From assembly GCA_009193035.1 (NCBI GenBank), contig SWDT01000016.1, forward strand, positions 558,001-622,000: a stretch of 64,000 nucleotides of DNA. Direction: 5' to 3'. Made by a program: the position numbers and the translations under genes. How positions within the stretch are numbered: the stretch's first letter is position 1; each line of letters opens with the position of its first letter. Source of the stretch: Halicephalobus mephisto. Taxonomy: Eukaryota > Nematoda > Chromadorea > Rhabditida > Panagrolaimidae. The notes below the pieces were generated by a model. The model was not told where the DNA came from and made no database searches. It saw only the letters and a list, made by a program, of their open reading frames with translations. Of the stretch, positions 48,295 through 58,345 are shown one piece after another.

Positions 48295-49302
48295 TTCGTC
48301 AGAAATTTTGTACTTTTATCATTGTTGAACATATAGCACCTGAAAAAATTTAATTTAAAATTCCATTCGAGACCAAAAAAGATCAAAAATGCTTCTGTTT
48401 GAAAACCCCGGATTATTCTGGTGGAAAGAATAGAAAAGTCGAAGCGAGTCAAAAAAAACAGGAAAAGGCATCAATGCGTATTAGCATTTTCGTATTAGCC
48501 TTCAGAAGGAGGGGACAAGACGGGCAAATGAGCTTTCCCTTTCGGCATCGCCCCGCCTCGTGCGTGAGAGAATTTTTCATTTTTGTTGGGCTTTAATTTT
48601 GAGGATTCAATTCTTAATAATTATTAAAAAATTATAAATAGACATTCTTTGAAGTCATCTAGATGTTTATTTTTAGACACTTCTAAAAACTTCCAAGACA
48701 TTTTTGCTGCAGATTTTACTGTAGAAATCCCACTCAATTATGGAATATTCTGGAAAAATTTTTAAATTTCAATGATTTTGGAAATTTTTAGAATTCTACT
48801 AGAATGTGAAAACTTATAAGATCTTTGAAAGTTTCGAAATCTTCCGAAAATTTCCACAAAATTCTAAAAATATTTATAAAATTCTAAAAAGTTTCACGAA
48901 ATTCTAAAAATATTTATAAAATTCTAAAAATTTTCACAAAATTCTAAAAAGTTTCACAAAATTATACAAAACTCCAAAATCTCTTATGGCATTTTTGGAA
49001 ATTTTAGAATCTTCAAAAAATTCAAAAACCCCAAGTTTCAATTATTAATCTCAGAAGTTTTATAAAATAATTAAATATTTTAAAATTTTTTACAGTATTC
49101 TCGAAAATTTCAAAATTTTCTATTAAATTCAATAAAATTCTAATTCGATAAATATAAAATTAAAAGTAGAAATTCTGAAAAATTTTCCTCAACACGAATT
49201 TTCAGAGCCTTCAGAATTCCCTATTTCAAATGTTTTAAAAATCCATTAAATTCCGAAAAATCCTAAAATTTAGAAATTCTGAAAGTTTTCCAAATATCTT
49301 AA

Positions 49303-49384
49303 TTAAATTCTAAAAATTCTAAAAATTCTAAAAATTCTAAAAATTCTAAAAATTCTAAAAATTCTAAAAATTCTAAAAATTTTA
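49303..49384. repeat. AAAAATTCT minisatellite, ~8-9 copies
   Basis: A nearly perfect 9-bp unit AAAAATTCT is repeated head to tail. It is the core of a wider degenerate tract at 48840-49400 with ATTCTAAAAATTTTCACAAA units. Confidence 0.9.
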
Positions 49385-50249
49385 AAAAGTTCCACAAAAT
49401 CCGAAAAAAGTACTTTCGGATCAAATCGAAACAATTCCAAAACAGAATTCCATCTTATTTAATCGTTCGAAGACCGATGAATTTTTAGCGATCTTCGTTG
49501 TAGCACCAGCTCACCTAAATTATTCCAAAAAACTTGATTAATTTTTAATAATTTTATAGCGTGGAATTTAAATCAAAATTTTGCATAAAATAAACGTTGA
49601 AATTTTCCAGAAAACGGACAAACACAAAAACTGAGCCTCATTTGACAGCTCCAATCCAATTTGCTTCTTGTCTCCGTTCAACTTGACGGACTGGTCCTTG
49701 TCAAGGAGCCGGAGTTCAACATTCATTGACGCAAGCAGGAATTTGATTTTTAAAATTTATACTATTATAGAAAAGAGAAATTCTAGTAACTAAATTCTCG
49801 GAAAAATGGTCTTGACACGAAGTTCTGGAATTTTCCAATTAAGACCAAAGTAGAATTCAAAATTTACGTATTTCTGCAAAGTTTCGAAATGTTATTATCA
49901 AAAATGAAAATATTCAATGAAATCTGAAAAAACAGGTCTTGAAACGAATTCGTAAAATTTTCCAATTAAGACAAAAATAAAATTGGAAATTTACGTACAT
50001 CTGCAGAATTTTAAAATTATATTATTATTAAAAATAGAAATCTACCGTGAAAGCTCAAAATTGGCCTTGACACAAAGTTCTGAAATTTCCTCATTAAGAC
50101 CAAAATTAGATTTCGTATATGCATACTTTTACAAAACTTTTAAATTACATCGATATTAAAAATAAAAATTATTACAATAGATTACAAAAGTACAACGATA
50201 ATCTTCACTAAAATAATAAAAATGCAATTATTGTATTTCGTCTCACACA

Positions 50250-50625
50250 GTACCGCTGGAAGTCTTGCTCGTGTCCTACAGTATTCCACGTTCCCTGATA
50301 TCCAGGCTATCGCTTCAGGTCCTCTTTTTAATCTAGTTTTTAAAAACTTCAAGAAAGTCACATCGGGACTGTTCATACAAAAGTCCACGTATGACTTTCA
50401 CGATGTAAAATTAATTAAGAAATTATATGAGACTGCGAAATAAGCAATGAACAAAATTGAAAATATACATTTTCATAAATGCCGGAAATCGTAACTGACC
50501 ACAATCAAGCAGATTCAATTGCGGTTAGTTGAATAATTTGTAGTACTTGTGGAGAGTCTTGCTCGTGTCCTACAGTATTCCACATTCCCTGATATTCAGG
50601 CTCTCGCTTCAGGTCCTCTTTCTAT
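50250..50625. repeat. Direct duplication of a ~75-bp segment
   Basis: Copies at 50250-50333 and 50541-50625 share GTCTTGCTCGTGTCCTACAG, then TATTCCAC, TTCCCTGATAT and CGCTTCAGGTCCTCTTT, with only a few substitutions. On the - strand copy 1 reads open (WISGNVEYCRTRARL), but copy 2 has the Trp codon changed to TGA, so I treat it as non-coding repeat. Confidence 0.85.
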
Positions 50626-50669
50626 ACTAAAAGAAACATAACTTCTGACTCAATGACAGATGGAAACCG

Positions 50670-50785
50670 TCACTATTAATTTACAATTTTCGTCACAAAT
50701 ACTAAATATTCAGGAAAAATGTGACGATTGTGTTACATTCTGCAATTTTTACGAGGCCAAAAGTTACACTTTTTATTGGCTAATT
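50670..50785. repeat. Dispersed repeat, copy 2 of 2
   Basis: Same-orientation match to 4243-4365, with TTACAATTTTCGTCAC, AAATGTGAC, GTTACATT and TGCAATTTTTA in the same order. Confidence 0.7.
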
Positions 50786-51924
50786 TATGTCCAGGAGAAA
50801 TGTATGACGAAATTTGGAAAATTTTCAACGCAAATTTATAGAATTTTCTGATTAAAACTATAATTGAATTTACATCCACCTACTTCTTGAAAGTTCTATA
50901 ATCATATTATTATTTTAAAAAAATAAAAATAAAATCTCCAAAAGTACTTTTTAAAAATTCCTAAATTAAAATAGAAAAATTCAAAATTTATATTTTTATA
51001 AAATATAAAATTCCGAAAAATAATTTTAATGTGGATTTTCAGAGCTTTCCAGTTGAGATTAAAAATCATGTTATTAAAAAATCATAAATATCCGTCACAA
51101 AATTTAAAAATTTATCTCGACAAGAATTTTTAAAACTTTCCAGTTGAGAGTAAAAGTGTAAATTTTTTTATTACTTATTTCTGCAAAGTTCCGACGGCAT
51201 TTGACAAGTTGTAAAACCTCCAGAATTGTATATCTTCCTCCGTAATTAGTTCAAAAATCATAATTAATGAAATTTGTTAAAAGTCACTTTTTTGTTTCCA
51301 TAAAAAATTAAAAATTAAAAACACAAAAAACCAAAATTCAACAGTTTCTGATTATCCTCGATGCCTGGAGAGTGGCTTCATGTAGCTTCATCAATATGGA
51401 TGAGGCTATTTCCGAAGAAACTGCTCCAATTGGTGCAAGTCTCATTGAAAAACACTACGATGAAGGATGCACGAGATTTCAGAAAATAAAAATCCATGAA
51501 AAACTGAGATTTCGTTTTTTATGAAAAACTGAAATTTCTACTTTTTCGAGTTCGAAGATTATGAAAATAAACCGTTCATTTTTTATTAAAGTTTTTAAAA
51601 ATAAAAAACATTCCAGTTTCTGTGACCTTCGAAAAATTAAAAAATTTTAGAAATTCACAAAATAAAAAAATATTTTCAAATCTAAAAAATTAAAAAAAAT
51701 TATTTTTATGAAAAATCCAGAAAAAATATTTTCGAAAACGAAAGATAATCAATCTTGGAAAATTTATGATTCTGAACCTTTTGAAAAATCTTATCCATAT
51801 AAAAAATAGAAGATATATATCCACAAAATATGGAAATTTCATAGATTTCTAAATTTGGATTTTTACAATTTTAAAATTCAAACATATGCAACTTACACAC
51901 GAAAAAGGGCACATTAAAACGGTC

Positions 51925-52014
51925 CTAATGTATCGGATATATTATATTTAATCCACCGACATTGTGTTCAATTTATGCATCGGAACATAAAATATATTAT
52001 ATCCAATACGTCAG
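51925..52014. repeat. Inverted repeat with ~25-bp arms
   Basis: The left arm 51925-51949 (core GGATATATTATATTT) and right arm 51990-52014 (core AAATATATTATATCC) are inverted with a few mismatches. Wider flanks (GGGCACATT on the left, AATGTACTC on the right) are weakly inverted too, suggesting a worn MITE of about 150 bp. Confidence 0.6.
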
Positions 52015-53212
52015 AGCCATTCCAATACATCCATACATTATAATACAATGTACTCTTTTTTTTAAAGAATTATTTTTAACAATGAAAACATCCGAAAATT
52101 AACTTTCATCGAACTACTTTTAAAATAAAAAAACAATAGTCAAAATGTAACTCAACAATTAAAATACACCTAATGTTATTTTTTACAGTTCACAGTATAT
52201 TTTTCATTGATTGCAATTTCGGATTTGACGGATGACGTATGGCATGTACAGGACTTCCAAATCGATTTCAAACTAACTCGAATTCGAAAACTGAGGTCCA
52301 AAATCGAATCAAATTAGTTCGAAAATCGACAATCCTGGTCATGTATCTTCTTTCAATCTTGATCTAACTCCGAAAAATTAATAGTATTCAGAAAACATCT
52401 GTTAACTTAAGACTCATTAAATCGATCAATGTTCTTTTTTATTAAAAAATCGTCATTTTGTTTTTTTGAAAAACTTTAATTTTTTGAATGACGACACTCA
52501 GCATTTCATTAATCAACTTCTAAATTTAATCTTAGTTCGTCCTCTGAATAAAAATTACACATTTTCAAGGAAATTCAAAATGATCCAAAATCGTTAGAAA
52601 GTCAAAATTTGTAAATTTGGTTTTGATTCAAAAAAACGAATATATTCAATTTCGAAAAAACCGAATTTTCGTTATTTTCTACTAAATCGAATCCTAATTT
52701 CACAATAAAATCCGTGTTTTTATTATTTTTAGCAATTAATTAAAACTTAAACACAACATTTAAACAAAAGCACCTCGGGGTAGGATTAGGATTCTTCTCT
52801 TAGGCTTGTATCAATTCTTTAAAAAATCAAAAACAGTGAAAAAAACTGGAGTATTTTTTAAAATATAAAAATCACAAACTTTTTTGGAAAAACCATAATT
52901 TTAAAAATGAAAATCTGATTACGAAATCGTCGTTCAATTTAGGACTCGGATAACTTTGGCGAAAAGCGACGAACGTCCACTTGTCTTTCCGACCAGGTGG
53001 GCTGTCATCCGAGGAAAAATCGTTTTGGCGCGAAAAAAGTATTTCGTAATCCCACCGACTCCGAACCACTTTCAAATTTTTTACTTTCTCCTGCATCCAT
53101 ATTCTCCGATATCGGATTACTGTACTTGACAGGTTTTGGAACTAATTCATTCATGAACATTAAGAAGTAAATTTTCTATGATTCTAGTCGACGAATATTT
53201 TTCCCCGCCATC

Positions 53213-54847
53213 ATGTCTCTGGAATTATTCGGCCGGGAATGCCATCTCGGATGTGGATATAACTCTTCTTTGGGCAGATTAATCCCTGTCAACGGTAATC
53301 GTCCAAATTATCAAACCAAGAGATTTTCTTTTTCGTGTTTATATCCTCCATCGAGTATATCCAGTGTAAATCCCCCAATTTTCGTAAGTTTATAAAATTA
53401 TTATTAATTACGAATCAACGATTTCAGGATCTTGGTTGTCTTATCGAAACAAAACATAAGAAATATTTGGATTTTTGTATTTTTTTCGACGACCAGAGAT
53501 ATTGGTTGCTGAATTTTTCCGTCAAAAAACGATACGACACGTCCAGAAGGCTTTCGAAATACCCGCCGAACTGCGATAATTATGTCTGTCTTATTGAATA
53601 TGGGGTTGACCTCAGGGTCATTTTCCCGAAAAAAGGATTTCCGGAAGATTCCAGAAAGGTTTGAATTTTTATCATAACTTAAATTGAATTTTTTGAAATT
53701 CCAGGTTAAAGATTTATTTGAAAAAAAGTCCTTGGATGAGATTCAGATGAAAACCCAATGCAGAATTTTGATGAATTTCGAGGAAGTGAAAGAAATGAAT
53801 TTAGGAGATTTTCTGGATTATCGAGAAGAATTAAGAAAATCCAAAAATCCTCGACTAGTTATCCAGATGAATTTCTACTACAGTAGACTGCATAGTTCTT
53901 CTTACAGAGAGATTCTTGTCAAAAATAAGGAAAATTTGAACAAATTTCTTCATTTTGTTTATTTCGTTTTCCGGAAAATTGAAATGAAACTGGAAAAAAT
54001 GGGATTTACGGATATTCTTGAAGATAAATTAAAAAATGAATTATTTAATCTCCAAGAAGTCAAAAAAGAATACAAAAGCCTGGATAAAAGAGATTTTATG
54101 AAGATGTATCCAGTGATGAAGAGATTATTTTATTCTTACTTACAGTACCTTAAAGATTCTTTTGTCAAAAATTCCGACATCACTGAAGCCGACGATCTTC
54201 CTGAAAATCCTGAGGAATTAAAAAAGTACCTTCTGGAGCTGAATGACTGGAGTCCTAATAACCTTGAAAACATCAGAATCACTCCGATTTTAGTTAATTC
54301 TAAAACTAAAAAGAAACCCGAAACTCCGAAAATCTCTAACGAGTCTTCAGATGACGTCATAGTTCTGTCTCCTATTGAAGTCATAGAAGAATGGAAAAGG
54401 TCCTTCCATCCGGTTCTAGTCACTCCCTCGGGCAATCCAGAAGTCCTTCAGAAACTCCACAAAACGGAAAAATACAAATACATCAAGGTGTTCGGAGATT
54501 GCAAGGCTTCTGAATCCTTCCTCAGCGTCGAATACGGTAGGAAAATTTTTTTCGGATTCATCAACATGGCGGAATCTGAAGTTGGAGGACCTCCGAGAGA
54601 CCTCCCATTCCTCGAAATAGAGTGTCCCAAAGAATGCACAAGAAATTCCAGAAGATGGATCTGCAGCAAATGCGGAGATTTCGTCACTTACAAAGATTGG
54701 ATTCTTTATTGTTCTTGTGGATCGAAAAAATACAAAGAAAAATTACTCAGTTGTCATCATCCAAGTCATCAAAGAGAAGAATCTCCGGATGTCGAGTTGA
54801 TCCTCACACAGCTTCGAAGAATCATCAAAAGCAGAAGTCGTCGATGA
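53213..54847 (+). CDS. Unrecognised 514-residue protein with C-terminal Cys/His cluster
   Basis: Three exons (53213-53383, 53428-53658, 53705-54847), all phase 0, give 514 residues. I do not recognise it. The N-terminal ~130 residues contain a Cys-containing start (ECHLGCGYNSSLGRLIP), then a strand-rich part (CIFFDDQRYWLLNFSV, YVCLIEYGVDLRVIFP). The middle (135-330) is helical and Lys/Glu-rich (FRKIEMKLEKMGFTDILEDK). A SNESSDDVIVLSP segment may be disordered. The C-terminal part carries Cys441, Cys445, Cys454, Cys457, Cys470, Cys472, Cys484, His485/486 and His489, including WICSKCGDF and YCSCGSKKY, which look zinc-binding. The end is basic (RRIIKSRSRR). There is no signal peptide or membrane span. 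AATAAA lies at 54920-54925. Confidence 0.78.
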
Positions 54848-54919
54848 CGTCACAGACCATTAGAATTCCATTTTAAAATTAGAAAATTAACATGGATTTC
54901 TTCGATTCCGACTATATCG

Positions 54920-54925
54920 AATAAA
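54920..54925 (+). terminator. Poly(A) signal of the Cys/His-cluster gene
   Basis: AATAAA lies 72 bases after the stop codon; a second AATAAA follows near 54936-54942. Confidence 0.6.
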
Positions 54926-57494
54926 AACAAAGAAAATAAAAGTATTAATTTTTCGACAGAATTCCGAAGTATTATTCTCCTTGGTCTAGTTACAGTATTT
55001 CCGTACACTTGTCTTCGATCAATGTTGTGCCATATGCTGTTTCGAAATTTTCTTTTTTTAAATCAGTAAATTAAAGAAATTTGAAAAATATAAATTCCGG
55101 AAATACCTATGATGTTTAAAAAAGATGATTTTCCTGAAAATGAAAAAACTTAAATATAATGAAAATAAAAAACAATACAGGATTTTTTTTCACAAAAAAT
55201 ACTTTTGAAAAGTAGTAAAGTTACATAAATAAAGAACAAAAGACAGTACCGTGTTTTTTATTGATTTTTAGAAGTCACCATGTACAGTACAGCTGAGGAG
55301 ATAAAAGTGAATATCATCGACACATTGGAACTCCCAAATGTCATTGAAATTAATTTTTTACAGTTAAATTGTCAATTTCGAAATCTGCTATCCCCGAGAC
55401 AGTACGTCTCGTAAACGGTAATATCGGACTTCGAAAACGTCCTAAGTATCATGAATCAAATCGAAAATACAATTTTGAACAATGACGTAGCTGAGATTTA
55501 TGATTTTTTCTGTTTTTTCGTTAAACGTAAAATTACCAAAAAAGCTACAGTAAGAAGAATTTCATGGTAGATATATCACATCTGTAGGGGGGTTTCCTAA
55601 GAATCCGATTAGCAAAATTACACAAACATTCTGAGACCTTCAGAGGACACAATTAACACAGATGTCCTTTAACACTAAAAATCGAACAATATCTGAAAAC
55701 AAATCGCATGTTTAACTTCAGATCTGACGTAAAAAGTACTTTTCAATACTGTAGATATTTCGTTTGAAAAAATAAAAACAGTAAATAAGACCGAAAATAG
55801 ATTTTTATTAGAAAAATAATACAGTATCTGGGTTTGTACTACGTTCCAGAAAATCGCGTTAAGACAATTCTGTAACGAATTCCATACATAATTTTTTAAA
55901 CGAGTAATTAAGGAATTACTACTACGTAAAACCAAAACTGTCACATAAGCTGCTTTAGTTTCTAGAATTCCTGAAAATTCCTCTCGAGACCATTTCGTAC
56001 ATGATTTCTATAACAGTATAATTTTACAATGATCATCTTTATTCGCGTCGATATCAGAGACATGTCCGACTTTTATTTCGCATGTATTACTCCTGATTCG
56101 AGTGCTACAGTAATCAAAACAAAGAATAATAGATATTAGTCATTGTCTCTTATTTTAAAGAATAAATTCTATTTTTTAAATAAATTCGGAACCGGTTTCA
56201 TCGATTGAAACACCCAAGTTTACTGTAAGGTAAATTACTCCAATGACTATTTGTATCCAAAGAGCCCTATTCTACCAGATAAGAGTGCTGTCTACGCTTA
56301 AATTTAATAATATAAAAAAGTCGAAATTCATCTGTAAGACCCTGAATCTGGGTCCTCGAGAAAAGTCTTTGTTTCAAGCTCAAGGCGATCATCAACAAAG
56401 TATAATTTACTTTATAAACCTTCAATTCTAGAATAACATTAATGAAATAGAAGATTCTGGTAGGAACCAATTCTGTCCAAGTGGAATATGTTCGAATAGA
56501 TAAATAAAGGAGGTTCTTATTCAAACACGACTATTAACGACATTTTTCCGCCTTCGATCCCAAGCACAAATTCATATAAAAATACTGTAATGATCATAAT
56601 CGGGACTTTGGTGATCTTATCATTGACTCCTATTTCATCAGCAGACGTGGATGGATTTTGGTACTCAATTTTCAACTTAAAAAATAAAAAACTAATTTTC
56701 TTTTTACATCGATCACAAAAATCCTCTCAAATATTTTATAACTTACCTTGATATACATGCATTATTCACAATGTAATGCAAAAACCATAACTGAGAAAAG
56801 ATTTAACAAGTCCCAATTCAGTCATTCGAAAAAGAACAAACTACCTCCGAGGACAGGAGAACAATAGGTATTAACAACGAACAGAAAAACACAAGCAACT
56901 TATAACTGCATTTTGAAACTACTGATAAAAATATCTAAGAAAAAAATAAAGAAAATTACGGAAAACAGAGAAAAACAAACTTAAAGTAACCTCGAAATTC
57001 AAAAATCCCGCTCAAAAAACAAAAACAATGTCCCTCAAATTTTCGTGATAAGACCAATTTCCCAACACAAATAAAACTGGTCTATTAAGGACTGACAAAA
57101 ATTACCATTCCTTCATTTTAGGAATAACTGACAATGGTAATTAGCTTTGTATGGATTGTCCCGTAACGATTAATTGCAATACACCGTTTCTCATTCAATG
57201 CAATTTTTCTATTTGGTTTCGCATTTCGTAATTGCCGCTCGCTATTGCTTCCCGCCATTCCGTTTTCCGTTCTTTTCGCGTCTCGTACTAGTCGTCGATG
57301 GTCGTTGTCTTGCCTGCGCGCGTTGTATGTCCTTCCACATTGCTCCGCTGTTTTAGGCCTTCGTATCTCTACTTTTCCCTATTCGTTCTCTCAGTATGAA
57401 TGCAAAGCTCGTATTTATTGCTCCGTATGCTGGCGACTGCCTGTTTTCCGTCCTCTTTCGTTCTTATAATTGATCGATTTTGTATTTTAGGTTA
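54926..57494. other. Region with unassembled coding-like fragments
   Basis: No gene could be assembled. On the + strand a 44-codon frame at 55280-55414 follows a TTTTTAG acceptor. On the - strand, frames at 56517-56675, about 56344-56420 and about 56040-56105 look coding (separate entry). Short TACAGTA/TACTGTA motifs are frequent. Confidence 0.4.
56040..56675 (-). pseudogene. Fragments of a - strand gene (unassembled or decayed)
   Basis: Three - strand pieces look protein-coding. The piece at 56517-56675 follows a TTTTTTAAG acceptor and reads 52 residues (LKIEYQNPSTSADE, then DKITKVPIMIITVFLYEFVL) to a TAA. The one near 56344-56420 reads FVDDRLELETKTFLEDPDSG before a GTCTTA donor. The one near 56040-56105 follows a TACTGTAG acceptor and reads TRIRSNTCEIKVGHVSDIDA; its phase fits the previous piece. 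The first piece ends in a stop and does not join the others, so the whole is probably a broken gene or two genes seen in part. No family is recognised. Confidence 0.3.
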
Positions 57495-57497
57495 CAG
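57495..57497 (+). promoter_or_regulatory. 3' splice site directly before the HMG-like start codon
   Basis: TTTTAGGTTACAG abuts the ATG at 57498, so two acceptors (57488-57490 and 57495-57497) lie within 10 bases. This fits spliced-leader addition next to the start. Confidence 0.45.
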
Positions 57498-58345
57498 ATG
57501 GCTCCTCCAAAAGCAATCAAGCGTCCTCATGATTCCGATTCAGATGACGACGACGATGTTAACCACGGGATCGGAGGGATTGGAATCTACCACAACTTTT
57601 ATATGATGATGAGCGATATGAAGGAATCCGGAATAGATCTCACCTCTATCAAGGCCTCTGCTGATATTGCTAAATTGGTTCAGAATAACGCAGCCCTTCA
57701 ACAGTACACCGAATTTGTTCAAAGACCGTGAGCATATACTTTTACATTCATAATAGTCAATTTATTTTCAGTGAATTCAACAAAGAGTTTGCTTCGTTGA
57801 CTTCCTCCGCTCTCAGAAAGAAGAATCTTACAATGGATGTTGTAGTGAACTGTATAGAACGCTACCTTGCCTATGGAGGGACTGTCAAGCGGTTCCCTGG
57901 ATTTCCACAGGTTCCCAAGAGAGCAATGGACTACTTTGTTAGAAGCAAGAAGAAGGCGGGCGATGATATTGCTACGTTGGGTGGCTATAGAAAGGACTTT
58001 GCCAGCGTCGAAGACACGTCGGAATTCTTCGAAAAGGCGGATGCCGATAAGCAAAGATTCCAAACTGAGTTGAAGAACTTTCTAGAAGAAAATCAAGCTT
58101 ACCTCCTCCCTAGCCATATAGAGTTTATCAACAAGAAGTTAACTACTAGCAGCACTGCCCCAAGAACTCCGAAGGCTCGCAAGAAAAGCGAAAAGAAAAT
58201 GTCTCCGTTCGAGTGGTATTGCTCAATCTTCGAGAAGGATTACATGGATCTTTCTGAGGAGAAGCGGCAAAAGAAGTTACTGAAAAAATTCAACAGGCTC
58301 ACCGAGGATGAACGTCTCGTCTACGAGCGGCTTGCTGAAAAATAA
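57498..58345 (+). CDS. HMG-box-like protein
   Basis: Two exons (57498-57727 and 57772-58345) give 267 residues. The N-terminus has a basic patch then an acidic run (SDSDDDDD). Residues ~120-182 (VPKRAMDYFVRSKKKAG, then DTSEFFEKADADKQRFQTEL) follow the HMG-box pattern: Pro/basic start, aromatic helix 1, and helix 3 with repeated Lys/Glu. Residues ~220-265 (MSPFEWYCSIFEKDYMDL, KKFNRLTEDERLVYERLA) look like a second, shorter box. HMG boxes bend DNA and act in chromatin or transcription, so a nuclear or nucleolar role is likely. The assignment is by pattern and the boxes are divergent. Confidence 0.75.

Larger units (their letters stand above)
48295..53212. other. Gene-poor, repeat-rich region
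   Basis: No gene is supported over about 4.9 kb. It holds TTC/GAA-type repeats and an AAAAATTCT array (48640-49400), a ~75-bp duplication (50250-50333 and 50541-50625), copy 2 of a dispersed repeat (50670-50785) and a hairpin-forming inverted repeat (51925-52014). The frames at 48399-48596, 50182-50388, 50222-50443, 50660-50851 and 52872-53096 look incidental. Confidence 0.5.

Noticed and set aside
50182..50388. 68-codon - strand frame as a gene
   Set aside because: It overlaps a duplicated repeat whose second copy has a stop in the same frame.
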